A DNA stretch of 64,000 nucleotides from Paenibacillus sp. SC116 (GCF_024733555.1 NZ_JANIOF010000001.1:1033225-1097224); one strand, 5' to 3'. Positions 26,942-37,748 are shown, numbered from the stretch's first letter. Translations and numbers: made by a program. The notes: generated by a model from the letters alone, not told the origin.

Positions 26942-26983
26942 AAAAAATCCCGCTCCACTGTTCAAAGTGAAGCGGGATTTTTT
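26942..26983. terminator. Bidirectional terminator between mtnB and the DUF11 gene
   Basis: AAAAAATCCCGCT(C/T)CACT arms enclose a short loop, and the reverse arm ends in GGGATTTTTT. Both strands end in a T-run, so it can close mtnB and the convergent DUF11 gene. Confidence 0.9.
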
Positions 26984-27033
26984 AATTCGCAAACTCTTTA
27001 AACATAAACTCCCATTAATCTTTATTGGTGTCT

Positions 27034-29046
27034 TTATTCTTCATCTTCCAACAATTTGATTTCAACAGTATTAGAATAATACGAAAACTCCCTACTCTCA
27101 GTAGCAACCACGACTTTGGCAATGACTAATGCCGTATTTGAAATAGCGCGATCTATATAATGGGTCACTTTCGACTTATACTTTACACGGATGGTCTTAT
27201 TCGGCTCCACATTCAGTATCGTGATCCCTTTCGTTAAAAAGCTTCCTTCCCAAGCTGCTCCATCTACGGTTAGTGTATCCGGCACAAGCATTAAATTGGA
27301 AGGCAGCTGATCCGTCACATTCAGCGACAAAGTCCTATTACCTGTATTTTGAATCGTTAAGGTGTAAGAAATAGAGTCTCCCACCGTTGCAGATTTAGTC
27401 GAGGCTGACTTTGCAACCACTAGTGAAGGATCATACAACTGAATACTAGCTGGGATTATAGCTACTTGACCTGAAATGATCGCTTCATCCACCCAACGAT
27501 AGTCGTATGAAATATCGCCACCTATCACCAAATTGCTTCCATCACTCAACGGAATGATTCGTATTTGGAAACGAACAATGATTCTCTCGCCTTTCTTTAA
27601 TTGTTGAATGACAAATCCAGTAAATGGATTTCCATCTAACACTATGCCATTTACAGTCAAACTGCCAACAATGAATGCGCCGCTTGAGTTCATGTTTAAT
27701 TTCACAAGAACATTGAAGAGATCATCATCTGAAATATTTTCAATGACATATTGCAGGCTTAGGACATCTCCTACAAACACATGTTGAGGTATGCTATGAG
27801 GATCTAAATATATACTTAACTTCTTTTTGCGATCTGGATCAATCGGTGGTGGCGGCGGAATCGGCGGACCTGGTTCTGCGGTAATCGTAACAATGTTGGA
27901 AGAGACAGTGCCTTGGATCTGCTCAGCCACATACCTAACCGATGCTTGATTCGCTAGGGTCCTATTAACCTGATAGGAAATAAGCTTTGCTTTAAATACG
28001 ACAGTGATCGTGCTTCCTGCTTCGAGGCTTCCTATTCGAATACCAGCAGATAAGTCGTACCGATTCGGATCTGGCAATCCATTGATAGTGACGCTGCCTG
28101 GAATCCACTGCAAGCCACTCGGCAGCAAATCAATGACAAACAAGTTATAAAGCGCATGTGCCAATATATTTGTAACGGTAATCGTGTACCCTACTTCTGA
28201 GCCTACTTGAATAATAGACGCCGAGGCAGATTTCCTAACGATAAGCGGCTCTGACACAATAATTAGCTCTGCTTGTGCCGTATATGTGCTGACTGCTTTA
28301 CGACCGCTTGGCAAATCTATAGTGAACAATGCTCCTACTTCATTTAACAACCTTCCTGAACTCGGCTTTGCAATTACACGCACATCAAATCGTACCTTCA
28401 CGATTTGCCCCATCGTAAATGGATTCCAGGATATGCCCGTTTCTGGTGATTCACCTAACCGACGTTCTCCATTAACAATCAAACTGCCCGGAATATATTC
28501 AACTTCAGTTGGCAGTTTATCGAAGATCAGCAGGTCTCCAGATAAAGGTCCATTATGAGCCGCGTTGATTTGATAAGTAAACCAACTGCCCACCATTACG
28601 GCAGACACTTCTGCCTGCTTCGACAATTGTACAGCAGATGGGAATAATTCCAGGTATATCATATTGGAGCTGATCAGCTCTTGTTCGCCACTCGCTTGAT
28701 ACGACAGGTCTGCTTGTGTGCTTGTGGTCTCTCGTTGTGGCACATAAGTAATCAAAACAGAATATTGAATCACAATTTTCTCACCTGGATTGATTGCAGC
28801 AAGCACAATGGCGTAAGGTGTCGCAAGTGGTTGTTCAACTCCCTGAATAATTACAGTACCCGGAATAAATCGGCAATACTCAGCCAATATATTTGTCAAA
28901 ACCGCTTGTCTTATCGTTCTGGTCGAGTTATTCGTCAAAATAATAGTAAACTGAATACCTTCACCAGCAATTGCATCCGAAACATCCGCTAGCTTCACTA
29001 GGCTGACGACAGAGTCATAGACGGGGACGGCCACCTGATTAGACAT
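27034..29046 (-). CDS. C-terminal part of a giant DUF11 repeat protein (frameshifted from upstream frame)
   Basis: 670 codons containing five DUF11-type beta-sandwich repeats (starting near SLVKLADVS, QLSKQAEVS, LIVRKSASAS, LSIYLDPHS and VVAKSASTKS), more diverged than those upstream. A proline-rich linker (GPPIPPPPPIDPDRKKK) sits between the third and fourth. The C-terminus is acidic (KLLEDEE), with no LPXTG, SLH or membrane segment. The nominal ATG at 29046 has no Shine-Dalgarno and falls in the middle of a repeat. The frame upstream of it continues the repeat consensus back to the seven-C run at 29124-29130, where the larger frame ends. I therefore read it as the 3' end of the same gene. 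Confidence 0.85.
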   Translation of the reverse strand: MSNQVAVPVYDSVVSLVKLADVSDAIAGEGIQFTIILTNNSTRTIRQAVLTNILAEYCRFIPGTVIIQGVEQPLATPYAIVLAAINPGEKIVIQYSVLITYVPQRETTSTQADLSYQASGEQELISSNMIYLELFPSAVQLSKQAEVSAVMVGSWFTYQINAAHNGPLSGDLLIFDKLPTEVEYIPGSLIVNGERRLGESPETGISWNPFTMGQIVKVRFDVRVIAKPSSGRLLNEVGALFTIDLPSGRKAVSTYTAQAELIIVSEPLIVRKSASASIIQVGSEVGYTITVTNILAHALYNLFVIDLLPSGLQWIPGSVTINGLPDPNRYDLSAGIRIGSLEAGSTITVVFKAKLISYQVNRTLANQASVRYVAEQIQGTVSSNIVTITAEPGPPIPPPPPIDPDRKKKLSIYLDPHSIPQHVFVGDVLSLQYVIENISDDDLFNVLVKLNMNSSGAFIVGSLTVNGIVLDGNPFTGFVIQQLKKGERIIVRFQIRIIPLSDGSNLVIGGDISYDYRWVDEAIISGQVAIIPASIQLYDPSLVVAKSASTKSATVGDSISYTLTIQNTGNRTLSLNVTDQLPSNLMLVPDTLTVDGAAWEGSFLTKGITILNVEPNKTIRVKYKSKVTHYIDRAISNTALVIAKVVVATESREFSYYSNTVEIKLLEDEE

Positions 29047-29111
29047 GGTTTGGAATATGACCGTTCTCCCGCTATAAGGCTCAAATTGTATCGTAGCTGC
29101 CGCCTCATTCG

Positions 29112-32100
29112 TCAGCCTGTCGAGGGGGGGAGCGATGTTACTTCAACTTGGAATGTGACTGTCGTCGATGTTCCCGGAGCAACGTTGTTCAGTGTAATCC
29201 CTGTCTGAGGATTAGAAGCTGGTGATGGTACTCCATCAATCACAACACTGCCTGGAACAAATGTGCCTCCTTCTGCGATTGGGTCAGTTAATACCGTGGA
29301 GGCACCTATATTGCCATCATTACGTGCCACAAGTGTATAAGTTACAGTATCCCCTACCGTCGCCTCACTCTGGCTTATGGTTTTGGTCACCGTAATAATC
29401 GCTTGAACTATAGCAACCGTTACGGTATTAGAAACGGATGTCCCTGTGAATGTGCCAGATGTAAAGCTTACCGTAGCTTGATTCGATAAAGTAGGCGGAT
29501 TCGGCAAGGAAACGACACGCACTTGGAACCTAACCGTTTCTGTCTGTCCTGGTGCAATGGTATTAAGATCCATTCCCGAAGTAGGCTGACTGTCAGGCAC
29601 ACTTACACCATTTACCGTGACACTTCCTGAGATAAACACACTGCCTATTGGAACTGGATCAAAGACAACCGCATTATTTACGGTTTCAATGCCATTATTC
29701 GTTACTGTGATCGTATAGGTCACAACATCATTAAATACGGCAACGGCTACATCAGCTGATTTTCCGATGGTAACATCGGGCGATGAAACGGGAACGGTTA
29801 CTGAATTCGATTGGATGGCCCCACTTATGGTACGTCCCGAAGGCAACGAATACGTATAATCAACATCCGCCTGATTAATCAGCTGTTGAGACGGCGGTAG
29901 CGATACGATATTGATTTGGAAAGTAACGTTCACAGATCCACTTGCCCCAATCGTACCGATGGCAAATCCCGTGTTTGGATTGGCACTAGGCTGAGCAGCT
30001 CCATTTATCGTAACCGTGCCTGGGACAAACACGCTGCCTACCGGCGTTGAATCCGTGAATACAGCAGTTGCAGGTGTATTTCCAGTATTTGAAACAACAA
30101 TTGTATACTGCAAAGTATCCCCTACCGTTGCTACTGTGCGTGATGCACTCTTTAAGGCAGCAATTTTTGCTTCGAATACTGGAACGGAGACTGGATTGGA
30201 TGGGACGGTCGCGCTGTAGGAGCCAAGCGAAAATGATGCACTAGCTGTATTATCAACGGATTGTGTTGGCGGTAATGCAATAACGCTTAATTGATAGGTC
30301 ACTGTAGCCGTTGCGCTTACCTCTATCACCCCAACAAATACGCCTGTCGCTGGATTTGCGGATGGCACAGCATTCCCATTCACCGTAACGCTTTCTGCTA
30401 CAAAGCTTGCTCCTATCGGTAATGGATCATTGACGATAACATTCGTAACAGGTTCAATGCTTGTATTCGTAAGCAGAACCCTGTACGTAATTGTATCTCC
30501 TATCGTTGCTTCCGTTGTGGTTGTACTTTTCACTACATCAAGGTTCGGCAGGAATACAGGTATCGTTACCGTGTTGGATACTATATTCCCGCTCTTAGGT
30601 CTTCCATCTGGGAGTTGGAAGGAATAAGCGACCGACGCTTGATTGCTCATGCTTCCACCAACTGGTATGGCTACAACATTAACTTGGAACGTAACGGTTA
30701 CACTTACATTCGGATCACTTGCTACTTGAATACCTAGAGTCGGATTAGCTCCCGCCACTGGGACACCATTCACCGTTACACTATTTTGAATAAATATGGC
30801 ATTTGTCGGAACGGGATCGGTCACGACAGCGCTCGCTGTAATATTGCCTGTATTCGTTACTACAACTGTATAAGTTACCGTGTCTCCTACACTTGCCGCA
30901 GCATGATTTGCGCTTTTCACTGCCTCTAACGTCGCTTCGAATACAGGTATGCTGAGCGGATCGGCCACCGTAGAACCTGTAAATGTTCCGCGTGTAAAGG
31001 TTACCGTTGGCTGTGTGGTCACGTTTGGCGGAATTGGCACTGAATTAACTTGTAGCTGATAACTAACGATTACAGACTGACCTGAATTAAGCGTTCCTAT
31101 AGGGATACCAGCTGAAGGATTGGCTCCAGGTACTGGTGCTCCATTTACGGTCACACTATCTGGTACGAATGAAGTTCCAGCAGGAATTGGCTCTGTAATG
31201 ACAACAGCCGTAAGTCCTTCAAATCCATTATTCGTAGCCGTGATTGAGTACCTAATGATGTCCCCGATTGACACACTCGTTTGATTAGCCGACTGAGTAA
31301 GCGAAACATCTGGAACGGAGACAGGGACATTTACGATATTCGATGCAGCACTACCATTCAATGTTCTTCCGTCAGGTAATGTATACGTAAATGCTGATGT
31401 TGCTTGGTTGGATAGTATAGGAGGTGTTGGCTGCGAGACGATGTTCACTTGGAACGTTACAGGTACACTTGCATTGGCTGCGAGACTGCCAATACTGAAT
31501 CCAGCTTGTGGATCAGCACCAGGTATCGGTGTTCCACCTACAAGGACTGTATTCGGTACAAATACTGCCCCATTTGGAATGGGATCCGTAATTGCAATAT
31601 TCGCTGCAATGTTGCCAGTATTGCTAACTTGAATCGTATACGTAAATGTATCTCCAATCGTTGCATTCGATAATTCAGAGCTCTTTACTAAAGCTAGAAC
31701 AGGCTGATATGCAGCAATCACTACTGTGTTAGAGGTGGAAGTTCCTGTGAATGTTCCCGAAGTGAAGGATGCTGTAGCTTGATTCACGAAAGTCGGCGGA
31801 ACAGGGACAGCATTCACATTTGCTTGGAACGCAACCAACACGGTTGTGCTTGATCCAATTGTCCCCAGACTGATGCCTGTTTGTGGATCTGCGCCTGCAA
31901 TAGGTATTCCATTTATCGTTACACTGTTCGGCACAAAGGATGCCCCATCAGGTATTTGATCGGTCAAACTTACATCGGTTACAGGTGCCACACCCGTATT
32001 CGTAAGGTTAATAGAATAGGTAATCGTATCCCCTACACCTACGGAGGTATAGTTGGCTTCTTTGGCCAAAGTCAAATTCGGTGATGAGACGGGGATCGTA

Positions 32101-35100
32101 AGGGTATTGGATGTCAGAGAACCTGTTAGGGTACGGCCATCTGGAGCGAAATAAGAATAGCCTACTGTCGCCTGATTGACCAGCTCTTGTGGTGAAGGAA
32201 GTGACGTTACATTTATTTTGAAAGACACACTCGCCGAACCGCCTGCCTCAATAGTGCCAAGCGGAATCCCCGTTGCTGGATTCAACCCTGGACGTGGTTC
32301 GCCATTCACAATAACACTGTTGGCCAACAGTACAGCACCAGGAGGTACATTATCAATTAATGTTCCGATGACATTTATATTACCCGAATTCGCAACAACG
32401 ATCGTATACGTAACGATATCTCCAACTGTTGCGACTGTCTGATTGGCCTGTTTAACAGCTCCAAGTATCGGCTGAAATACTGCAATAGTTAGGGAATTAG
32501 ACCATGATGAACCTGTAAATGTTCCAGATGTGTAGCTCACCGTCGCCTGATCCGTCAACACTTGAGATGTAGGGAGTGCAGTCACGTTAGCACTAAAGCT
32601 AATCGTAACCGTCTGATTCGGCACAATGATCCCTAACGTTATTCCCGTGACTGGATTCTCACCTAGTCTTGGAAACCCATCTACAAGGACACTATCCGTA
32701 ACAAAGGTAGATCCCGGTGCAATCGGATCAACAAGGATAGCGTTCGTCACATTTTGTATGCCACTATTTCGAACCGTAAAGCTATAGACCACTTCGTCAC
32801 CAACGACAACCGCTGTAACATTCGACGCCTTCGTCACCCTGACATCTGGAGAGGATACAGGAATCGTAACGGTATTTGTAATTTGCGAACGAGAAACGAT
32901 ACGGCCTGAAGGCAACATAAACGAATAGTCTATAGCAGCACTATTGCTAATTGTCTGAGTCGCTGGCAAGGAAATCACATTCAATTGGAAAGTTAACACA
33001 ACCACGGTGCTCGGTGCCACCGAACCAATATTGACACCAGTAGCGATATTTGCACCCGCTATCGGAACACTATTAATGGTTACCGTATTCGGCACAAAAA
33101 TCGTGCCTTCAGGTATTGGATCGGTCACGATTGTGTTAGCAGGCACATCACCGCTGTTGCTAACAGTAAGCGTATACGTGATCGTGTCCCCAACTGTAGC
33201 ATTTGAAATATTAGCAGATTTGGTCCCCTGTATGATCGCATCGTAAATAGGTACGGAACTCGTATTCGAGGTAGAGCTTCCTGTAAAAGTCCCCGATGTA
33301 AAGCTGACAGAAGCCGTATTCGTTAGGAACGGAGGCTCCGGCAGCGAAGTAACTAGAACCTGAAATGACACATTTAACGTCTGTCCAGGCACAATCGTGC
33401 CTACATTAATACCGTTCTCAGGATTAGCAGTTGGACGACTGGCAGCACCTACAATTACACTTCCCTGTACAAAGGTTGACCCTGTAGCAATCGTATCACT
33501 TACAATCGCATTCGTAACATTTTCAAAACCGTCATTTGTAATGGCTAACGTATACATTAAAATATCATTCACAGTCGCTTCTACTGCATTAACGTTTTTC
33601 GCAATAGATACATTTGGAGCGGACACCGGAATGGATAGTGGATTGGACACAATGCTCTTATTTATCGCTCTGCCTGAAGGAAGTTGATAGTTATAAGCAA
33701 TTGTCGCTTGGTTATTCAACGTTTGTGGGGATGGCAGTGACGTAACATTAACTTGGAACGTTACGGTAATCGTTTCCCCGGCATTGATTGTACCAAGCGG
33801 GATTCCAGCAGCCGGATTGGCATCTGGTTGGGCTATACCCGAAATAATAACCGTATTAGGCACGAAAGTTGTTCCTGAAGGAATCGTATCTGTTAAAATG
33901 GCGCTGGCTGCATAATTGCCTGCATTCGCTACTGCAAAGGAATAAGTAATGGTATCCCCTACCGTTGCTCTTGTTAGATTGGCGCTCTTAGCAGCGGTAA
34001 CAATCGGCTCATATACCGGAATCGATAGTGCATTCGAGGCCGATGTTCCAGAGAATGTCCCCGATGTATAGGATACGATCGCTTGCGTAGTCAACACCGC
34101 AGGTGATGGCAGCGTATCTACTCTTACTTGAAACGTAACGGAAATAGACTGCCCTGGCGTGATAACACCTATCGGGATACCAGTCCGTGGGTCCTCAGCG
34201 GGGGCTGGGACACCGTTGACGACAACACTGCCTGCAATAAAGGACGTTCCTACTGCCAACTGATCGGACGCTATAACTGCGTCAATATTACCAATGCCTG
34301 AATTGGTTGTGTTTATCGTATACGTAATAATGTCGCCTATGGTCACATCCGGCAAATTAGCAATGAGCGCCACTCCAACGTTAGGAGACGATACTGGAAT
34401 TGTTGACGTATTCGACTGGACAGATCCAGTCAAAGTCCGTCCATCTGGAAGCAGGTAGCTGTATGAAACGCTTGCCTGATTGGATAAAATTTGCGGAGTC
34501 GGTAATGAAGCTACATTCACTTGGAACGTAACGATAGCACTGCCACCCGGATTGATAATGCCTGCTGATATCCCCGTCCCCGGAGCACTTCCTGGCTGAG
34601 GAATTCCATTTACGGCGACACTATTCGGAATAAATGCTGTACCCGCAGGAATGGTATCTGTCACGGTAGCCGTCGCTGCATAATTCCCCGTATTTTGAAT
34701 GGTAACTGTATACGTAATGGTGTCTCCTACCGTAGCTCGTGACTCACTTCCTTGCTTCGCGACGCTTATAATAGGCTGGAATACAGCAATGCTGACGGTA
34801 TTAGAGGTTGATGTGCCTGTAAATGTGCCGGCAGTAAATAGTACCGTGCTTTGATTTAACAATGTGCCACTTGGCTGTGGTATCGAGTCTATACTAACTT
34901 GAAACGTAACAGGTATCGTCTGACCAGGAGCAATCGTTCCAACTGATAGCCCAGATGATGGATCTGTTCCTAGACGTGACACACCATTCACAGTGACACT
35001 GTTCGGTACAAATGTCGAACCACTTGCAAAAGTGTCCGTCAAAACGGCATTTGTTACATTGTCCACGCCTTGATTTCTTACATTTACCGTGTACAGAATA

Positions 35101-37748
35101 ATATCGCCGATTGCAGCAACGGTACGACTTGTTTGTTTGACGACAGATACGTTTGGTGCAGAGACGGGAATTGAAACTGTATTGGAAGTGGCGGTACGCG
35201 TTATGGTCCGACCACTCGGAGGTTGGAACGTGTAGCTAACAGATGCTTGATTATTTAACTGTTGTGATAGAGGTACTGAAACGACATTGACTTGAAAGGT
35301 GACCGTGGATGAAGCTCCTGCGGCAATCGACCCTACTGGAATTCCAACAGTAGGACTAGCACCGGTTTGCGTGACTCCATTAACGGTCACGCTGTTGGGA
35401 ACGAACACCGAGCCACTAGGAATATTATCGGTGAGCACAACCGTCGAGGCAATATTGCCCGTATTGGATAGCTGCACGGTGTAAGTAAGCGTGTTTCCAA
35501 CTTGTGCAACAGTCTGATTAACGGATTTGACCCCTGTTACTGTTGAATTGTATATCGGTAATACTAACAAATTAGATGTTGACGTACCTGAGAACGTCCC
35601 TGACGTAAAGCTTAGGGTCGCCTGGTTGTTCCAATTGCTAGGCGCCGAAGGCAGTGAATCGACCCGGAACTGAAAGGCGACTGGTATCGTTTGGGCTGCT
35701 GCTATAGTGCCTATTGCAATACCTGTATTCGGATTTGCTAAAGGCTGAGGAACTCCGGCAATCGTTACACTGCCTGCTACAAATGAACCTGAAGAAGGAA
35801 CTGGATCAATAAGCACAGCATTGGTCACACTGGAAATGCCGATATTCGTTACATTTACCATAAACGTAACAACGTCTCCTACGACTGCATCCGTTACATT
35901 TGTACTTTTGACAACATTTACGTTGGGTGCGGATACCGGGATCGACAATGTATTTGATTGGGACGCGCCGCTTATCGTTCTACCGTCTGGCGGTTGGAAC
36001 GTATAAGCAGCAGAAGCTTGGTTGGTCAGCTGCTGGGGTGTCGGTACTTGAGTTACGTTTACATCGAAGCTCACGTTAACCGTACCGTTAGGGGGTACGT
36101 TCCCCGAATTGATACCTGACACTGGATTCCCTCCTGGAACCGGCACACCTCCAACCCTTACACTGTTCGGCACAAATACAGAACCGTTAGGGATAGGATC
36201 GGTCACCGTTACATTGGCACTAATGCTTCCTGTATTTTGAACTGCAATGTTATAGGTAATCGTATCGCCTACTGTTGCAGCGGTAGAACTCCCTGTTTTC
36301 ACTAGATTGATAACCGGCGCTAATACAGGCACACTGCTTACATTGGATACAGAAGAACCTGAGACGGTAGTTCCTCCAGTTATACTTTGAAAGGAGTAAC
36401 TAACTACCGCCTGATTATTTTCTTGGAAGCCAGTTGGGACTGATCCAACTTTAATGGTGAATTGAATGGTGTTCGTACTTCCTGGAGTCAAGGTTCCGAG
36501 TGTAATGCCTGAGCTCAAGTTCGGGTTGATCAATATTGTCCCATTCAATCTAACGCTATTGGCAACAAGTGTTGTACCTGAAGGAATTAGATCCGTAAAT
36601 ACCGCGCTGGTCGCATTTAATGAGCCTGTATTCGTAATAACAACCGTGTACGTGATGTTGTCTCCGACTACAGCAAAGGTAGATGAGGTCGATTTGGTTA
36701 GATTTACTTGCGGTGAATTAATGTTAATTTGAAGGGCATTGGCATTTACTAGATATGCATCACCTGAGGAAGTTAGTTGCAATACTGCACTTGTTTGATT
36801 GTTGCTTAGCGTAGAGGAAACATCGACATTTGTAATATCCCAGCCTTGTCTGCCACCTGAAATATTGGTTCCGGGTGCGCCATTTACCGCATTTCTTGTA
36901 CCAAAAGTTCCGCTCGTATCCAAGGTGCCATCGTCTTTATTAATTTGGGAAGCAAAAAAGTTGTTCGCAAAATTGTTTGGTCCGCTCAATATCGTTAAAT
37001 TGCTAGTATTGGGTCCAAACTTGGCCTGATCCCCAGTTCTATTCGCATCTCCCTCTTGGGCACTAAACAGCGCTCTTCCTGAAACCGCACCCGACGTTGG
37101 TGTAGCAAATCCCGTTATCGAGGTAGATACAGCAGAACCTCCAGAGCTAATGTACAAGGAGCCTACACGAAGAGACATATTGCGAAATGGAAGTGTTGGG
37201 TTCAAATAAACAACTGCAAGTGTCCAGCCCGCATGATTGGACGTATCATCTGGAACTACGATCGTACCGACTACATTTCCTACTGTGTAAGTGCCTGCAC
37301 CTGTACTGCTAATGATAGATGTTATATTCGCTGATCTGACATAACCGAGAATGCCGGTAGCCATCGTCACACTTTGCGCAGTCGCGCTGTCTGGTTGTAT
37401 GTTGAAAGATGTGCCTGCTGGTGTTCGTAAAGTAACGGGATTGTTAATATTCGCTGTCAAGTTGACATTACCGTTAACATAAGTGCCACCCCAGATTAAC
37501 TCCGCGTACAACACAGTACTTCCCGACGGAATGACTAACACAGCGGCAGCGCTATTTAATGTGTAGTTTGATGTCGTACCCGAAGGATACGAGCCAAATT
37601 TTAAAGACGTGTCGACGGTTGTGAAGGCGCCTATGCTATCTAGCGTCCCCGGTACGCCCACCGTATCTGATCGACTAAGGCCGAGCGTGTTCCCTGTAAA
37701 TGTGATGGCGCCTCTCTGATTATCACTATACCTGACAACAAAAGCCAT
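29112..37748 (-). CDS. Giant DUF11 repeat protein, N-terminal and central part
   Basis: 2,878 codons. A unique N-terminal domain of about 345 residues (MAFVVRYSDNQRGAITFTGN, VLYAELIWGGTYVNG, GGRQGWDITNVDVSSTLS) is followed by twenty DUF11/TIGR01451 repeats of about 128 residues. Each has the pattern xxVxKxxxxxxAxVGDxITY, then FVPNSVTVNGV, then VTFQVNVxSLP. From the second repeat onward two repeat types alternate. No signal peptide or transmembrane segment is visible, which is odd for an adhesin and would fit a spore-surface protein made in the mother cell, or an unconventional export route; this is inference. The frame ends at TGA just after a run of seven C, inside the twentieth repeat. GGTGAAGGG is close to the ATG. 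Upstream 37749-37925 is a short divergent promoter region. Confidence 0.88.
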   Translation of the reverse strand: MAFVVRYSDNQRGAITFTGNTLGLSRSDTVGVPGTLDSIGAFTTVDTSLKFGSYPSGTTSNYTLNSAAAVLVIPSGSTVLYAELIWGGTYVNGNVNLTANINNPVTLRTPAGTSFNIQPDSATAQSVTMATGILGYVRSANITSIISSTGAGTYTVGNVVGTIVVPDDTSNHAGWTLAVVYLNPTLPFRNMSLRVGSLYISSGGSAVSTSITGFATPTSGAVSGRALFSAQEGDANRTGDQAKFGPNTSNLTILSGPNNFANNFFASQINKDDGTLDTSGTFGTRNAVNGAPGTNISGGRQGWDITNVDVSSTLSNNQTSAVLQLTSSGDAYLVNANALQININSPQVNLTKSTSSTFAVVGDNITYTVVITNTGSLNATSAVFTDLIPSGTTLVANSVRLNGTILINPNLSSGITLGTLTPGSTNTIQFTIKVGSVPTGFQENNQAVVSYSFQSITGGTTVSGSSVSNVSSVPVLAPVINLVKTGSSTAATVGDTITYNIAVQNTGSISANVTVTDPIPNGSVFVPNSVRVGGVPVPGGNPVSGINSGNVPPNGTVNVSFDVNVTQVPTPQQLTNQASAAYTFQPPDGRTISGASQSNTLSIPVSAPNVNVVKSTNVTDAVVGDVVTFMVNVTNIGISSVTNAVLIDPVPSSGSFVAGSVTIAGVPQPLANPNTGIAIGTIAAAQTIPVAFQFRVDSLPSAPSNWNNQATLSFTSGTFSGTSTSNLLVLPIYNSTVTGVKSVNQTVAQVGNTLTYTVQLSNTGNIASTVVLTDNIPSGSVFVPNSVTVNGVTQTGASPTVGIPVGSIAAGASSTVTFQVNVVSVPLSQQLNNQASVSYTFQPPSGRTITRTATSNTVSIPVSAPNVSVVKQTSRTVAAIGDIILYTVNVRNQGVDNVTNAVLTDTFASGSTFVPNSVTVNGVSRLGTDPSSGLSVGTIAPGQTIPVTFQVSIDSIPQPSGTLLNQSTVLFTAGTFTGTSTSNTVSIAVFQPIISVAKQGSESRATVGDTITYTVTIQNTGNYAATATVTDTIPAGTAFIPNSVAVNGIPQPGSAPGTGISAGIINPGGSAIVTFQVNVASLPTPQILSNQASVSYSYLLPDGRTLTGSVQSNTSTIPVSSPNVGVALIANLPDVTIGDIITYTINTTNSGIGNIDAVIASDQLAVGTSFIAGSVVVNGVPAPAEDPRTGIPIGVITPGQSISVTFQVRVDTLPSPAVLTTQAIVSYTSGTFSGTSASNALSIPVYEPIVTAAKSANLTRATVGDTITYSFAVANAGNYAASAILTDTIPSGTTFVPNTVIISGIAQPDANPAAGIPLGTINAGETITVTFQVNVTSLPSPQTLNNQATIAYNYQLPSGRAINKSIVSNPLSIPVSAPNVSIAKNVNAVEATVNDILMYTLAITNDGFENVTNAIVSDTIATGSTFVQGSVIVGAASRPTANPENGINVGTIVPGQTLNVSFQVLVTSLPEPPFLTNTASVSFTSGTFTGSSTSNTSSVPIYDAIIQGTKSANISNATVGDTITYTLTVSNSGDVPANTIVTDPIPEGTIFVPNTVTINSVPIAGANIATGVNIGSVAPSTVVVLTFQLNVISLPATQTISNSAAIDYSFMLPSGRIVSRSQITNTVTIPVSSPDVRVTKASNVTAVVVGDEVVYSFTVRNSGIQNVTNAILVDPIAPGSTFVTDSVLVDGFPRLGENPVTGITLGIIVPNQTVTISFSANVTALPTSQVLTDQATVSYTSGTFTGSSWSNSLTIAVFQPILGAVKQANQTVATVGDIVTYTIVVANSGNINVIGTLIDNVPPGAVLLANSVIVNGEPRPGLNPATGIPLGTIEAGGSASVSFKINVTSLPSPQELVNQATVGYSYFAPDGRTLTGSLTSNTLTIPVSSPNLTLAKEANYTSVGVGDTITYSINLTNTGVAPVTDVSLTDQIPDGASFVPNSVTINGIPIAGADPQTGISLGTIGSSTTVLVAFQANVNAVPVPPTFVNQATASFTSGTFTGTSTSNTVVIAAYQPVLALVKSSELSNATIGDTFTYTIQVSNTGNIAANIAITDPIPNGAVFVPNTVLVGGTPIPGADPQAGFSIGSLAANASVPVTFQVNIVSQPTPPILSNQATSAFTYTLPDGRTLNGSAASNIVNVPVSVPDVSLTQSANQTSVSIGDIIRYSITATNNGFEGLTAVVITEPIPAGTSFVPDSVTVNGAPVPGANPSAGIPIGTLNSGQSVIVSYQLQVNSVPIPPNVTTQPTVTFTRGTFTGSTVADPLSIPVFEATLEAVKSANHAAASVGDTVTYTVVVTNTGNITASAVVTDPVPTNAIFIQNSVTVNGVPVAGANPTLGIQVASDPNVSVTVTFQVNVVAIPVGGSMSNQASVAYSFQLPDGRPKSGNIVSNTVTIPVFLPNLDVVKSTTTTEATIGDTITYRVLLTNTSIEPVTNVIVNDPLPIGASFVAESVTVNGNAVPSANPATGVFVGVIEVSATATVTYQLSVIALPPTQSVDNTASASFSLGSYSATVPSNPVSVPVFEAKIAALKSASRTVATVGDTLQYTIVVSNTGNTPATAVFTDSTPVGSVFVPGTVTINGAAQPSANPNTGFAIGTIGASGSVNVTFQINIVSLPPSQQLINQADVDYTYSLPSGRTISGAIQSNSVTVPVSSPDVTIGKSADVAVAVFNDVVTYTITVTNNGIETVNNAVVFDPVPIGSVFISGSVTVNGVSVPDSQPTSGMDLNTIAPGQTETVRFQVRVVSLPNPPTLSNQATVSFTSGTFTGTSVSNTVTVAIVQAIITVTKTISQSEATVGDTVTYTLVARNDGNIGASTVLTDPIAEGGTFVPGSVVIDGVPSPASNPQTGITLNNVAPGTSTTVTFQVEVTSLPPSTG
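29124..29130 (-). other. Seven-C homopolymer where the DUF11 gene shifts frame
   Basis: The coding strand reads TCGCTC, CCCCCC, TCGACAGGC and TGA in the upstream frame. With one extra C the frame becomes SLPPLDRLTNEAAATIQFEP, then YSGRTVIFQTMSNQVAVPVY, which fits the repeat consensus exactly and runs straight into the downstream 670-codon frame. It is a true frameshift, a phase-variable tract, a slippage site, or a sequencing error. Confidence 0.85.

Noticed and set aside
27034-37748. The many plus-strand open frames opposite the DUF11 gene as real genes
   Set aside because: They mirror the repeat coding on the other strand, lack ribosome sites and recur with the repeat period.
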